From contig OMOF01000512.1 in assembly GCA_900290375.1 (NCBI GenBank), positions 1 to 39,788 of the forward strand: a stretch of DNA of 39,788 bases. The letters are read 5' to 3'. Each line of letters opens with the position of its first letter. Position 1 is the first letter of the stretch. The position numbers and the translations under genes were made by a program. Below the pieces are notes generated by a model. It searched no databases. It had not been told where the DNA came from and worked only from the letters and a program-made list of their open reading frames with translations. The DNA is from Candidatus Desulfosporosinus infrequens (GTDB taxonomy: Bacteria > Bacillota > Desulfitobacteriia > Desulfitobacteriales > Desulfitobacteriaceae). Shown piece by piece: positions 1-8,520 of the stretch.

Positions 1-1
1 C

Positions 2-547
2 CAACAAATACTGGAAGCTGAGGGGAAACTCCCTGATGTTGTCATGGCTTGTGTCGGTGGTGGAAGTAACGCCATCGGCATGTTTGCCAACTTTATCCCT
101 GACTCAAAGGTCAAACTTATTGGTGTTGAACCGGCCGGTTTGGGTATCGACACAGGGAAACACGCAGCTCCCCTCACTGCTGGAGCGCCCGGAATCGTAC
201 ACGGCTTTAAATGTTACGTCATGGCCGACGAAAAGGGTGAACCCCTCGCCACCCATTCCATATCAGCCGGTCTAGACTATCCCGGTGTCGGACCTGAACA
301 CAGTTACCTAAAAGACATTGGTCGTGCCGAGTATGTGTCCATCACAGACGACGAATCGCTCCAAGCTTTCCATCGCCTTTCCCGGACAGAAGGCATCATC
401 CCTGCGCTTGAAAGTGCACACGCTGTCGCCTATGCCATGAAGCTGGCCCCCACTATGAACCCAGACCAAATTATCATCGTCAACCTATCTGGCCGTGGAG
501 ACAAAGACGTCGAACAAATCTACGTAATGTCACAAAAAGCTCACTGA
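2..547 (+). CDS. trpB: Tryptophan synthase beta subunit (3' part)
   Basis: C-terminal ~181 residues of TrpB, the PLP enzyme that condenses indole with serine in the last step of tryptophan synthesis; the start lies left of the window and the frame is open from base 2. Visible are the phosphate-binding [12 protein letters not shown] loop, [36 protein letters not shown], the YVSITDDE segment, [12 protein letters not shown] and the terminal NLSGRGDKD, all typical of the TrpB1 type that works with TrpA. It is one of only two plus-strand genes here. Its TGA stop (545-547) lies inside the 3' end of the convergent mltG gene, which ends at 541, so the two coding regions overlap by 7 bases with no terminator between them. 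A trp operon presumably lies upstream, outside the window. Confidence 0.96.
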   Translation, partial: QQILEAEGKLPDVVMACVGGGSNAIGMFANFIPDSKVKLIGVEPAGLGIDTGKHAAPLTAGAPGIVHGFKCYVMADEKGEPLATHSISAGLDYPGVGPEHSYLKDIGRAEYVSITDDESLQAFHRLSRTEGIIPALESAHAVAYAMKLAPTMNPDQIIIVNLSGRGDKDVEQIYVMSQKAH

Positions 548-1578
548 TAGAGTTTAATGTTTTTTAAATGTTCTGCATACGTCTTAGCAAACACATGATA
601 GCCATCTTTTTTAGCCACATAGTATAGAAAATCCGTTTGGGCCGGATACAATGCCGCTTGCAGGGAGGCATCTCCGGGATTGGCGATCGGCCCAGGCGGT
701 AATCCTTTGTGAAGATAAGTATTATACGGTGAAGAAATCTGAAGATCCTTATTCAATAGTTTTGGCTTTGGAGCGGCCAGCAAAAACTGGATCGTGGCAT
801 CAATTTGAAGGGGCTGGTTAATCTTTAAGCGATTCAAGATTACAGAAGCAATCAACGGGCGATCCGATTCTTTCACCGCCTCTTTTTCAACAAGAGAGCC
901 TAAGGTAACCCACTGAGGAATAGAAAGTTTCATTGTAACCAATTGTTTCTGCACCTCTGGGGTAAGTTCTTTAGCAAACTGTTGGAGGAGCAAATCGATC
1001 ACTGCATGGGGACTTGTTTTTATATAAATATAGTAGGTATTTGGAAATAAGTACCCTTCCAAACGATGAATTCCCTTCGGTGCTCCCTGCAAAAAGGGGT
1101 ATGGGAACGCATCATCCGTGATCACCTTTGTGAATTCCTCTTTGCTCCCAACCCCCTTTTGTACTAGCAGTGCGATAATTTGGTCCGTGGTGTACCCTTC
1201 TGGAATAGTCACACGCGTAAATTCCGCACCTGTGAGCAAATCATTGATAATTTCTGCAGGGGACATTGTCCGCGCCAACTGATAATCGCCAACATAAAGC
1301 TTGAAATTATCCTGACGCAACCAAGCTAACATTCTAAAGGCCCAAACGCTGCGTATGATATGACGCTGTTGTAATTTCTCTGCTAGCTGCTCCACTGTCA
1401 TTCCTTGAGAAATAGTAATCTTCTCACTATTACCGCTTGGAGAATAAGGCTGAGTCGCCCAAGTCCAGCAAGACCAGAACCCTAAACTCCCGACTAAGAG
1501 AACAAGTATAACCCCCTTAAAACTTTTCTGCATTTTTTTTGTTCTATTTGGGGACATACTCCCACGCTCTCTTTCCAC
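541..1578 (-). CDS. mltG: Endolytic murein transglycosylase MltG
   Basis: 345-residue YceG/MltG-family protein that cleaves nascent glycan strands in the membrane and is thought to set peptidoglycan strand length. A single N-terminal membrane segment (about residues 21-38, [15 protein letters not shown]) anchors it. A LysM-like region follows (about 50-120, [19 protein letters not shown]), then the catalytic domain with [12 protein letters not shown] (about 171-182), the probable catalytic glutamate in LGSLVEKEA (E231) and [20 protein letters not shown] (283-302). The start is uncertain: the open frame begins with GTG at 1578, while an ATG at 1557 (MSPNRTKK) is also possible; neither has a clear ribosome site. 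DUF1292 lies upstream on the same strand, as in B. subtilis yrzB-yrrL, but a strong hairpin separates them, so mltG may have its own promoter. Confidence 0.93.
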   Translation of the reverse strand: MERERGSMSPNRTKKMQKSFKGVILVLLVGSLGFWSCWTWATQPYSPSGNSEKITISQGMTVEQLAEKLQQRHIIRSVWAFRMLAWLRQDNFKLYVGDYQLARTMSPAEIINDLLTGAEFTRVTIPEGYTTDQIIALLVQKGVGSKEEFTKVITDDAFPYPFLQGAPKGIHRLEGYLFPNTYYIYIKTSPHAVIDLLLQQFAKELTPEVQKQLVTMKLSIPQWVTLGSLVEKEAVKESDRPLIASVILNRLKINQPLQIDATIQFLLAAPKPKLLNKDLQISSPYNTYLHKGLPPGPIANPGDASLQAALYPAQTDFLYYVAKKDGYHVFAKTYAEHLKNIKLYQ

Positions 1579-1699
1579 CTACTTTTAGAAATGTCTTGTA
1601 AGGTCATTGGAATCTCGTTTCATTGTACAACAGAACACGCGTTTCTTCCAGCTTGTCCTTAGCCCATTTCTCTATTTCTATGGATGCTTTCTGGACCGG

Positions 1700-1746
1700 A
1701 AAAGAAAAGAATTCGCTAAGATCATCTCAGCGAATTCTTTTCTTTT
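1700..1746 (-). terminator. Long hairpin terminator after DUF1292
   Basis: Perfect 18-bp inverted repeat (1700-1717 with 1729-1746, 11-nt loop). The distal arm ends in a T-rich tract on either strand, so it can work in both directions. It lies 26 bases past the DUF1292 stop and probably ends the alaS-ireB-ruvX-DUF1292 transcript before mltG. Confidence 0.8.
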
Positions 1747-1771
1747 CTATTCACGAATGCTTAATGGAGAG

Positions 1772-2092
1772 TTACTCGTCCTCTTCAGATTCTACCAAGT
1801 TTTCCCAGGCATCAGCCACTTTTTCCCACTCTTCATCGTCTTCGATGTCAAGTAGCATTTCGCCCCCCTCGGCATCTTTGCCGAGTTTAAGGATAATGGC
1901 CTCATCATCGTCCTCACCTTCGGATTCATCTTCCGAAATAGGCATCAAAACAAAGTATGTTGAGCCTTCAAGTTCCAAGGTATCGAGATGAAGAAACTCG
2001 TGGTCTTTTCCCTCATCATCTGTCAGAACAACTGTGTCAAACTCTTCAGAGTCATGCTCATCATGGTCATGATCATGTGGATGTTCAGTCAT
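1772..2092 (-). CDS. DUF1292 family acidic protein (YrzB-like)
   Basis: About 106 residues. Very acidic protein of the DUF1292 family, which sits beside ruvX and mltG in many Firmicutes; the biochemical role is not known. The core VVLTDDEGKDHEFLHLDTLELEGSTYFVLMP pattern of the family is present, followed by a run of Asp/Glu. The start chosen is the ATG at 2092 (MTEHPHDHDH), because AGAGGTG lies 6 bases before it; a GTG three codons upstream would sit inside that ribosome site. The first 20 residues alternate His and Asp/Glu (HPHDHDHDEHDSEE), a potential metal-binding tail that I do not regard as part of the family core. It is followed by a strong terminator. Confidence 0.88.
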   Translation of the reverse strand: MTEHPHDHDHDEHDSEEFDTVVLTDDEGKDHEFLHLDTLELEGSTYFVLMPISEDESEGEDDDEAIILKLGKDAEGGEMLLDIEDDEEWEKVADAWENLVESEEDE

Positions 2093-2156
2093 ATAATTCA
2101 CCTCTTATCAAAGAATATGGTCATTGTACTATTATAGGTAATGATTGTCAAATTAA

Positions 2157-2579
2157 TCACACTGGAATATTCCCCTTCTGCCGACGATCCAGATACCCCT
2201 GAAGTATAAAAACAGCTGCCATCTTATCAATCACGAGTTTCCGTTTGGCACGCGATACATCCGCCTCCAGAAGAGTCCGTTGGGCAGCCACTGTACTCAA
2301 CCGCTCATCCCATAACCCAACCGGCAGCCCAAACTCCAAACGCAAACGCTCGGCAAACTCATCGGTCAAGGCACAACGCGGCCCTAGCGTTCCATTCATA
2401 TTTTTCGGATAGCCAATCACGATTTCGTTCACTTCATATTCGCGAATGAGTTCACGCAACTCATCGATTTCCTGCTTGGAGCGCCTAATCGTCTTAATAC
2501 CCTGGGCTGTCCACAAAAAAGCATCACTAACTGCCACGCCAATCGTCTTCGACCCGAAATCTAACCCCATTATCCGCAT
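2157..2579 (-). CDS. ruvX: Putative pre-16S rRNA nuclease / Holliday-junction resolvase-like RuvX (YqgF)
   Basis: 140 residues, usual length for the YqgF family, an RNase H-fold nuclease implicated in 16S rRNA 5' maturation and originally annotated as a Holliday junction resolvase. The N-terminal [19 protein letters not shown] carries the first catalytic Asp. [17 protein letters not shown] and [15 protein letters not shown] carry the other family motifs, and [14 protein letters not shown] the C-terminal acidic residue. The ATG at 2579 is chosen because GGAGGG lies 6 bases upstream; the longer TTG-initiated frame from 2603 would run through this ribosome site. It lies between an aldo/keto reductase gene (33 bases upstream) and DUF1292 (64 bases downstream). 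Confidence 0.93.
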   Translation of the reverse strand: MRIMGLDFGSKTIGVAVSDAFLWTAQGIKTIRRSKQEIDELRELIREYEVNEIVIGYPKNMNGTLGPRCALTDEFAERLRLEFGLPVGLWDERLSTVAAQRTLLEADVSRAKRKLVIDKMAAVFILQGYLDRRQKGNIPV

Positions 2580-2612
2580 GATATTCCCTCCAAATTCCCC
2601 CAAGCGAATTGC

Positions 2613-3554
2613 TTACACAATCTTAAGACAAAAATGTGGGCAAACCCTTCCACAATACCCACACAGCACACACGCCTCATGATCCACCATAGCTACTTTT
2701 TCAAGGTGTAAAGCTCCCTGCGGACAAGCCTCCAAACAAAGTCCACACCCCTGACACCAGTCAGCAATATAAAGCTTCCGTTTTCTGTATTTAACAACCT
2801 CTCGCAACTCTCTTGAAATTTCTTGACCTGCCAACAAGAGAAGATTATAATCCACCTCTTCTCGACTAGACATTCCCAAGGCCAAGGCCTGCACGCCCTG
2901 AACACTTCGGACAAAGGCCACGGCTTTTTCTGGATCATGGGTTAAATGCCCGCCCCCGAAAACCTTCATAGCGTATATTCCAATACCCAATTCCGCGGCA
3001 AATGAAATAGCTTCGAGCATATCGCTTAAATTTCCATCGATAATCCCAAGACCCTGATAATTCAAGATTGGATGTATTATATCGAGACCTGGTTGGAGCG
3101 CCCCGGCCCGGACTCCGGCAACAGCATGCGTCGAAATCCCGATCCAGCGGACTATGCCCTTTTCCTTAGCCCGCAAAAGTTCTTCCCAAGCTTCTGAATG
3201 CCCCTGGAGAGTTAAGGCGCTTTCCTGTTCATGAAGCAGAAAAAAATCAAGTGTTTCTCGTTTAAGGGCGGTTCGCGCCTTTTCCAAGCTCTGGCGCATT
3301 TCTAGGGCTGTGACGGAGTATGATTTACTGATAATGCGGACATCCGGATGCCCTTTTGTTGCCGCAGCAATTTGCGCATAATTATCATAGATTTCCGCTG
3401 TGTCAATCCAGTTTACCCCTTGCTCAAGAGCATACTTCAGAACCGAAGTCCCTTCTTCTTCCGTTACACGTCCTTGTAAGGGGGATATAGCCAAACTTCC
3501 AAAGCACACCTCTGAAACTTCTGGCCCCCATAAACCGAGTTTAACCTGACGCAT
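2613..3554 (-). CDS. Aldo/keto reductase with C-terminal 2x[4Fe-4S] ferredoxin domain
   Basis: 313 residues. Residues 1 to about 255 form an aldo/keto reductase barrel: VNWIDTAEIYDNY carries the catalytic Asp and Tyr, IISKSYS the Lys and FFLLHEQES the His. The last ~50 residues add two Cys clusters, CQGCGLCLEACP and CVLCGYCGRVCP, typical of an 8Fe ferredoxin-like domain. This fusion class is widespread in anaerobes; the substrate is not known. The ATG at 3554 has AAAGGAG 6 bases before it. The gene interrupts the alaS-ireB-ruvX order usual in Firmicutes, and a terminator hairpin between it and ireB (3622-3652) suggests separate transcription from a promoter in the short gap. Confidence 0.9.
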   Translation of the reverse strand: MRQVKLGLWGPEVSEVCFGSLAISPLQGRVTEEEGTSVLKYALEQGVNWIDTAEIYDNYAQIAAATKGHPDVRIISKSYSVTALEMRQSLEKARTALKRETLDFFLLHEQESALTLQGHSEAWEELLRAKEKGIVRWIGISTHAVAGVRAGALQPGLDIIHPILNYQGLGIIDGNLSDMLEAISFAAELGIGIYAMKVFGGGHLTHDPEKAVAFVRSVQGVQALALGMSSREEVDYNLLLLAGQEISRELREVVKYRKRKLYIADWCQGCGLCLEACPQGALHLEKVAMVDHEACVLCGYCGRVCPHFCLKIV

Positions 3555-3621
3555 ATCGTTCTCCTTTCGAGACTAAGTTCAGGCATGAGAAGTGAGAACT
3601 AAGTTCGCAAAATCCAAGTTG

Positions 3622-3652
3622 AAAAACCCTCACCACATCAAGCGAGGGTTTT
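3622..3652 (-). terminator. Rho-independent terminator after ireB
   Basis: AAAACCCTC (3623-3631) pairs with GAGGGTTTT (3644-3652), with A/T runs on both sides. It starts 14 bases after the ireB stop on the minus strand. Confidence 0.8.
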
Positions 3653-3665
3653 CAATATATTTCAA

Positions 3666-3920
3666 TTATTTGGCATCCAGATACGTTCTGACCAGCTCTT
3701 CGATCAGTTCAAAACGCTCAAGTTTACGAATCATTGCTCGCGCCTGATTGTGGCTGGTAATATATACAGGGTCACCTGACATAAGATACCCAACCATCTG
3801 GTTTATTGGATCATATCCTTTTTCCTGCAATGCGGCATAGACTTTCTGCAATACATCGTGGGCAGAAACGTCTTCTTCTCCCACTGCCTTAAACATCATA
3901 GTTTCTTCCATTCGATCCAT
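3666..3920 (-). CDS. ireB: IreB family regulatory phosphoprotein (DUF965, YrzL)
   Basis: 84 residues, full family length. IreB is a small protein known in Enterococcus as a substrate of the PASTA kinase IreK and a negative regulator of cephalosporin resistance; in most Firmicutes it is encoded just after alaS, as here. The family core is clear: [66 protein letters not shown]. Phosphorylated threonines lie in the N-terminal tail in Enterococcus; here that tail ([13 protein letters not shown]) has a single Thr. The ATG at 3920 follows an AAAGGGGG site by 8 bases. A 59-bp hairpin repeat separates it from alaS. Confidence 0.92.
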   Translation of the reverse strand: MDRMEETMMFKAVGEEDVSAHDVLQKVYAALQEKGYDPINQMVGYLMSGDPVYITSHNQARAMIRKLERFELIEELVRTYLDAK

Positions 3921-3964
3921 TTGCCTATCCCCCTTTCGCCTTTCCTCCGCTCATCCTTCTCTTA

Positions 3965-4023
3965 AGGCACATTCAAGAAAATAACCAAGGCATCTTTGAC
4001 TTGTTATTTCCTTTCATATACCT
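3965..4023 (-). repeat. 59-bp hairpin repeat, copy 1
   Basis: Between alaS and ireB. It matches the sequence at 27448-27506 at 55 of 59 positions in the same orientation. The ends form an imperfect inverted repeat (AGGCACATTCAAGAAAATA against TTATTTCCTTTCATATACCT), with a ~20-nt central segment CCAAGGCATCTTTGACTTG. No coding potential is seen. Its placement between genes suggests a mobile or amplified intergenic hairpin unit. Confidence 0.85.
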
Positions 4024-4055
4024 AAAGATATTCTTGGCACCCCAATGATTCTCCT

Positions 4056-6689
4056 CTATTTTTTAAGAAATTTCTGGAGAAGCGCTGGGACCCGGTCAAT
4101 AGCTTCTCCCAGTTTGCTAGGATCTTTCCCACCCGCTTGGGCCATGTCCGGACGACCGCCACCACTACCACCTGTAATTTTGGCCACTTCTTTTATAATC
4201 TGCCCGGCATGCAACCCACTTAAACCTGTTGGCGTGACTACGGTCACCAAGTTAACCTTTCCTTCGCTTACTGAACCCAAAACAATCACCCCAGTTTTGA
4301 GCTTACCCCGCAAAAGATCCGCCATTTGACGCAGGCCCTCCATATCAGGCACATGAACCTGGGCAGCTATTACTGGAATTCCTTCGATCTCCTCAATGCG
4401 CTTCAGTAACCCTTCCGCTTCATTCCTGCCGAGTTTCCCTTGAAGTTGAACGATTTCTCGCTCAAGATCTTTCACTTGGCTAACCAGTCCGTTGACTCGT
4501 TTACTCACTTCTGTAGGCTGAGCTTTGAGGGTTTGGGCAACCTCCATCACTTGCTCATCAAGGGCACGGAGATAAGCTAAGGCTTCTAAGCCTGCCACAG
4601 CTTCAATCCGACGCAGCCCTGCCCCAATCCCTCCCTCGCTGAGGATTTTAACCAATCCGATTTCCCCGGTGGCTTTGACATGTGTTCCGCCGCACAATTC
4701 TTGACTGAACATCGCCATCCGGACGACCCGAACTGTCTCTCCATATTTCTCCCCAAACAGTGCTGTAGCTCCGCTGGATCTAGCCTCTACCAACGACATT
4801 TCCGTCGCTTCCACTGACATATTCTTTAACACGGCTTCATTGATCAGACCTTCTACCGCCCTCAGTCCATCGGTCGTCAACGGGGAAAAATGGGTGAAAT
4901 CAAAACGTAAGCGCTCTGGGGTCACCAAAGACCCTGCTTGTTGAACGTGTTCTCCTAAGACGGAACGCAAAGCAGCCTGAAGGAGGTGAGTCGCGCTGTG
5001 ATGACGAGTGGTGGCCTGACGCTCAACGTTATTGATTTCTGCTTCCACTGTTTCTCCAAGATGTATTACCCCGGTCATAACCTGAACACGGTGATACATG
5101 GTTCCAGTCACGCCTTTTTTCACTTCTAACACTTGCGCCTCAGCCCGAGGAGTTTTGAGCAAGCCTATATCAGACACTTGACCACCGCTTTCCGCATAAA
5201 ACGGGGTCTTAGTGAGGAAGACCAGGGCCTCTTCCCCTGCTCCTACATCCTGCATCTCCTTGCCGTCAACAAATAGTCCTTCAATCTGCGTCACAGCTGA
5301 AACTTGTTCATAGCCAATAAATGGTGTAACCCCTAAACGTTTTGCCTTTTCCATCAGTTCTGGACTCTCAACCACTGCACGCATTTGTTGAGATTGTTCT
5401 TTGGCCCTGAGACGATGCTCTTGGGCAGCCGTTTTATAGGACGCGAAATCAATAGACAACCCTTGTTCTTCAAGAATTTCTTCTGTCAACTCCACTGGGA
5501 AACCATAGGTTTCATAGAGATAAAAGGCATCCTGTCCCGTTAACACTGTCTCTCCTTGTTGGATGATCTCCTTGACCTTTTCTTGCAACATCTGAGTTCC
5601 TTGCTCTAACGTTGCTTGAAAGTTCTTCTCTTCCAACCTTAAATGGTTCAAAATAAAATTCTCGTTTTCCTTAAGTTCCGGATAAGCTTGGGCATAATCC
5701 CTTTGAATAATTTGAAAGACGGATTCTAAGAACGGTTTATTAATCCCCAAGAGTTTGGCATAACGAATAGCACGGCGTAGAATTCGGCGGAGGACATACC
5801 CTCTGCCTTCATTATTCGGTCGAATTCCATCAGCCAGCATAAAAGCTACCGCCCGGACATGGTCAGCTACCACTTTCAAAGCTTGATCATTTTTTAGGTT
5901 ATCCTTATACCTAATTCCTCCTAGGGCTGCCACATGATCAATAATAGGGCGGAATAAATCTGTATCGAAATTTGTCTCAACCCCCTGCATGACAGAAGCA
6001 ATCCGCTCTAAACCCATACCTGTATCTATGTTTTGCTTCGGCAGAGGGGTCAACACACCTGCTTCATCGCGATTATACTGCATAAACACTAAATTCCATA
6101 TTTCCAAGAATCGATCACAATCACAGCTACCCGCGCCACAATCAGGCTTTCCACACCCTCTTGCCTCTCCGAGATCTACATAAATTTCTGAGCAAGGGCC
6201 ACAAGGACCCGTCGGCCCAGCAGCCCAAAAATTTTCCGGATCCCCAATGATACGCTCGGGCTTAACACCAGCTTTCTCTATCCAGATTTGTTTTGCTTCC
6301 GTATCTTCGGGATAAATCGTCACCCAAAGTTTTTCGACTGGAATTTTTAAAACTTCTGTAATATACTCCCAAGCCCAAGGTATTGCCTCATTTTTAAAAT
6401 AATCCCCAAACGAAAAGTTTCCCAACATTTCAAAATAGGTATGATGGCGAGCCGTTTTCCCAACCACTTCAAGATCTGGGGTACGAACACACTTTTGAGC
6501 AGTTGTGGCCCGCGGAAAGGGAGGTTCAACACGGCGTTGAAAGTATGGTTTAAAGGGAACCATACCCGCGACTGTTAACAAAAGGGTCGGGTCATCTTTA
6601 GGAATCAGAGAAGCACTCGGTAACATTCTGTGCCCTCTAGCCTCAAAATACTTAAGAAACATGTCCCTTAATTCATTACCTGTATACAT
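4056..6689 (-). CDS. alaS: Alanyl-tRNA synthetase
   Basis: 877 residues, full length. Class II aminoacylation domain at the N-terminus (ELRDMFLKYFEARGHRMLPSASL, then TVAGMVPFKPYFQ and RTPDLEVVGKTARHHTYFEMLGNFSFGDYF), tRNA-binding region, then the editing domain with its zinc-binding HHSATHLL and CGGTH motifs, and the C-terminal C-Ala domain (GGRPDMAQAGG near the end). It charges tRNA-Ala and clears mischarged Ser/Gly. The ATG at 6689 has AAAGGAGTG about 9 bases upstream. The leader carries a T-box sequence and terminator, so expression probably responds to uncharged tRNA-Ala. ireB follows after a 59-bp repeat. Confidence 0.97.
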   Translation of the reverse strand: MYTGNELRDMFLKYFEARGHRMLPSASLIPKDDPTLLLTVAGMVPFKPYFQRRVEPPFPRATTAQKCVRTPDLEVVGKTARHHTYFEMLGNFSFGDYFKNEAIPWAWEYITEVLKIPVEKLWVTIYPEDTEAKQIWIEKAGVKPERIIGDPENFWAAGPTGPCGPCSEIYVDLGEARGCGKPDCGAGSCDCDRFLEIWNLVFMQYNRDEAGVLTPLPKQNIDTGMGLERIASVMQGVETNFDTDLFRPIIDHVAALGGIRYKDNLKNDQALKVVADHVRAVAFMLADGIRPNNEGRGYVLRRILRRAIRYAKLLGINKPFLESVFQIIQRDYAQAYPELKENENFILNHLRLEEKNFQATLEQGTQMLQEKVKEIIQQGETVLTGQDAFYLYETYGFPVELTEEILEEQGLSIDFASYKTAAQEHRLRAKEQSQQMRAVVESPELMEKAKRLGVTPFIGYEQVSAVTQIEGLFVDGKEMQDVGAGEEALVFLTKTPFYAESGGQVSDIGLLKTPRAEAQVLEVKKGVTGTMYHRVQVMTGVIHLGETVEAEINNVERQATTRHHSATHLLQAALRSVLGEHVQQAGSLVTPERLRFDFTHFSPLTTDGLRAVEGLINEAVLKNMSVEATEMSLVEARSSGATALFGEKYGETVRVVRMAMFSQELCGGTHVKATGEIGLVKILSEGGIGAGLRRIEAVAGLEALAYLRALDEQVMEVAQTLKAQPTEVSKRVNGLVSQVKDLEREIVQLQGKLGRNEAEGLLKRIEEIEGIPVIAAQVHVPDMEGLRQMADLLRGKLKTGVIVLGSVSEGKVNLVTVVTPTGLSGLHAGQIIKEVAKITGGSGGGRPDMAQAGGKDPSKLGEAIDRVPALLQKFLKK

Positions 6690-6774
6690 TTACGAACACT
6701 CCTTTAAAAGTTATAAAGAAAGGCTTAGTTTCCTCAGCCAACACTTAACTTTTCGAAATATAGTGAAATAAAAA

Positions 6775-6887
6775 TAATCCCACCCTACATCAATTGTCAG
6801 GGATGAGATTTCTTCGCGGTACCACCCTGCTTACCATACGGGCTAATGATACTTTTCTTCTCATTAATTTTGCAAAATTCCCATTGT
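6775..6887 (-). promoter_or_regulatory. T-box element of alaS (short leader)
   Basis: On the minus strand CAGGGTGGTACCGCG (6829 down to 6815) is a canonical T-box motif. AATCTCATCCCT (6810-6799) and AGGGTGGGATT (6785-6775) form the terminator stem, followed by ATTTTTATTT. The bulge UGGU would pair with an ACCA tRNA end, consistent with the A73 of tRNA-Ala. A small TAATGA/TCATTA stem and TTAGCC/GGTAA stem lie upstream. Only about 58 bases separate the predicted transcription start from the T-box motif, too few for a standard Stem I with a specifier loop. GCA at 6873-6871 and GCC are the only Ala codons within reach. Confidence 0.82.
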
Positions 6888-6893
6888 TTCTAG

Positions 6894-6923
6894 AGTATAT
6901 ACAGGGAATGTCTCCTTTGTCAA
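6894..6923 (-). promoter_or_regulatory. Sigma-A type promoter of alaS
   Basis: TTGACA (6923-6918) and TATACT (6899-6894) with an 18-base spacer, immediately after the stop codon of the upstream AI-2E-family gene. Start of transcription is expected near 6887. Confidence 0.75.
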
Positions 6924-6928
6924 CCACA

Positions 6929-7963
6929 TTAGATTTTAGAGGAAACCAGCTTAAAATAAATATGACTAAAAACGACTCGGATTATGGCGGCCAAGGGAAC
7001 GGCCAAGAACATACCCCAAAAACCAGCAATTTCTCCACCAGCTAATATTGAAAACACAATCCAGATCGGATGAAGACCAACACTATCACCCATAAGTTTA
7101 GGCGAGATAATATTTCCTTCAAGTTGTTGAACGATTAAAATGACCAAGGCAACCTTAAGAGCCATGGCCGAGGACTTCGTTAAGGTGAGCAAAACTGAAG
7201 GTATGGCCCCGATCAGTGGCCCAAAGTATGGAATAAGATCAAAAAAACCACAAATTAAGCCAATCAGCAGAGCGTACTCCATACCAACAAGTTTAACACC
7301 AACTCCTACCAGTATCCCGACAATTACCGCAACAACTAAGTTCCCATGCACAAATTGCCGGATTACATGGTTAATGTCTTGCCACAGCCGCCGCCATTCC
7401 ATCCGCCTGCGTTGAGGAATAACTCGAAAAAATCCATCTCCTAATCTTTTCCAATCAGCCAACAGATAGAGTGTTATTACTGGAGATAAAATGTAAAGAG
7501 TAATCGTGGAGAACGTATTAGGCAAATTAACTAAAAATAGATTAAGTCGATCTGCCATAATTACTTCTCCCTGCCCTAAATGTTGGTCCAAGACGAGTAC
7601 AACACGGCTGGGCAAACCAGTGGCCTTAAACTGCTCACGGAAACCTTCTATCCTTTCGGTGATCAACTGCATCGTGTTCGGTAAGACCACCGCCAATTTG
7701 CTAAGTTCATTATAGATTATCGGAACGATAATAAAAATAGTAGTAGCCAAAACAGCTATAATCAAGCTGGAAACAAGCGCAACCGATCTGTTCCGACTAA
7801 TTCCGTACCGCTCTAACCCCTCAACCAGGGGATTCAACAGATAAGCAAGTGCAAAGGCCAGGAAAAACGGACCTAAAATTGTCCTCACCTTGACAAGTAA
7901 AAGAATTCCTAAGAGTAGACAAGTCCCCATGAAAATCCATTTAAAATTTTTAGAGTTTATCAT
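6929..7963 (-). CDS. AI-2E transporter family (UPF0118/PerM-like) membrane protein
   Basis: 344 residues. Typical layout of the family: two N-terminal membrane helices (about 8-45, WIFMGTCLLLGILLLVKVRTILGPFFLAFALAYLLNPLVE), a third at about 62-85, a soluble helical stretch, then a cluster of five helices from about 150 to the end. The family signatures LNPLVEGLERYGISRNRSVALV and FDLIPYFGPLIGAIPSVLL are present. Members are permeases of uncertain substrate (AI-2 export for E. coli TqsA, Na+/H+ exchange for some others). The ATG at 7963 follows GGAGGGGGAAGGAT. In many Firmicutes such a gene sits directly upstream of alaS, as here. It ends just before the alaS promoter. Confidence 0.9.
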   Translation of the reverse strand: MINSKNFKWIFMGTCLLLGILLLVKVRTILGPFFLAFALAYLLNPLVEGLERYGISRNRSVALVSSLIIAVLATTIFIIVPIIYNELSKLAVVLPNTMQLITERIEGFREQFKATGLPSRVVLVLDQHLGQGEVIMADRLNLFLVNLPNTFSTITLYILSPVITLYLLADWKRLGDGFFRVIPQRRRMEWRRLWQDINHVIRQFVHGNLVVAVIVGILVGVGVKLVGMEYALLIGLICGFFDLIPYFGPLIGAIPSVLLTLTKSSAMALKVALVILIVQQLEGNIISPKLMGDSVGLHPIWIVFSILAGGEIAGFWGMFLAVPLAAIIRVVFSHIYFKLVSSKI

Positions 7964-8030
7964 ATCCTTCCCCCTCCAAGACCCATCGCGTTAAATAAAC
8001 ATTTGCGCATCGCACTATTAGATTGATCAT

Positions 8031-8061
8031 AAAGAAAAGCGCACAATGCGCGCTTTTCTTT
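8031..8061 (-). terminator. Hairpin terminator upstream of the AI-2E family gene
   Basis: Perfect 12-bp stem AAAGAAAAGCGC (8031-8042) with GCGCTTTTCTTT (8050-8061), 7-nt loop, T-rich on either strand. It closes transcripts coming from the PRC-barrel and zinc-ribbon genes through the repeat cluster. Confidence 0.8.
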
Positions 8062-8108
8062 AGGTAATATAGATGTTATAGTGTCTCAAGTTCCCTCGCA
8101 ACTAAGCT

Positions 8109-8297
8109 CAGGAAGAACCAACCGTCCCCCACTTGCACGCAGACGGTGCACATGAAATGTGCCGTCCCACCCAGATAACCTCACCGTTCCCCGACCCCAA
8201 GCCCAGGACGCAGTTTCACACAGCGCGACGTCTTTACGTAAGCAGCCCAGCAAACTTCCGTTCAAGCGACCGACCCCAGACACGGGGCAGTGCACAA
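8109..8297. repeat. Direct repeat unit A (189 bp)
   Basis: Matches 8332-8520 with about five substitutions (period 223 bp). It contains the hairpin GCACAT-GAA-ATGTGC extended by GACG/CGTC (8142-8166). Unlike unit B it is not followed by the AAGGAT hairpins: the sequence after GTGCACAA is AAATGCAAGAAAC instead of GGATGTGCAC. Confidence 0.9.
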
Positions 8298-8331
8298 AAA
8301 TGCAAGAAACAACCGTCCCCGATTGCACGCC

Positions 8332-8520
8332 CAGGAAGAACCAACCGTCCCCCACTTGCACACAGACGGTGCACATGAAATGTGCCGTCCCACCCAGATA
8401 ACCTCACCGTTCCCCGACCCCAAGCCCGGGACGCAGTGTCACACAGCGCGACGTCTTTACGTAAGCAGCCCAGCAAACTTCCGTTCAAGCGACCGACCCC
8501 AAATACGGGGCAGTGCACAA
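8332..8520. repeat. Direct repeat unit B (189 bp)
   Basis: Second copy of the 8109-8297 unit, about 97% identical by eye. Its right half is the left arm of the large structured element at 8436-8639. Confidence 0.9.

Noticed and set aside
8109-8520. Possible CRISPR array
   Set aside because: Only two long copies (189 bp) with a 34-bp gap; no short regularly spaced repeats and no cas genes.
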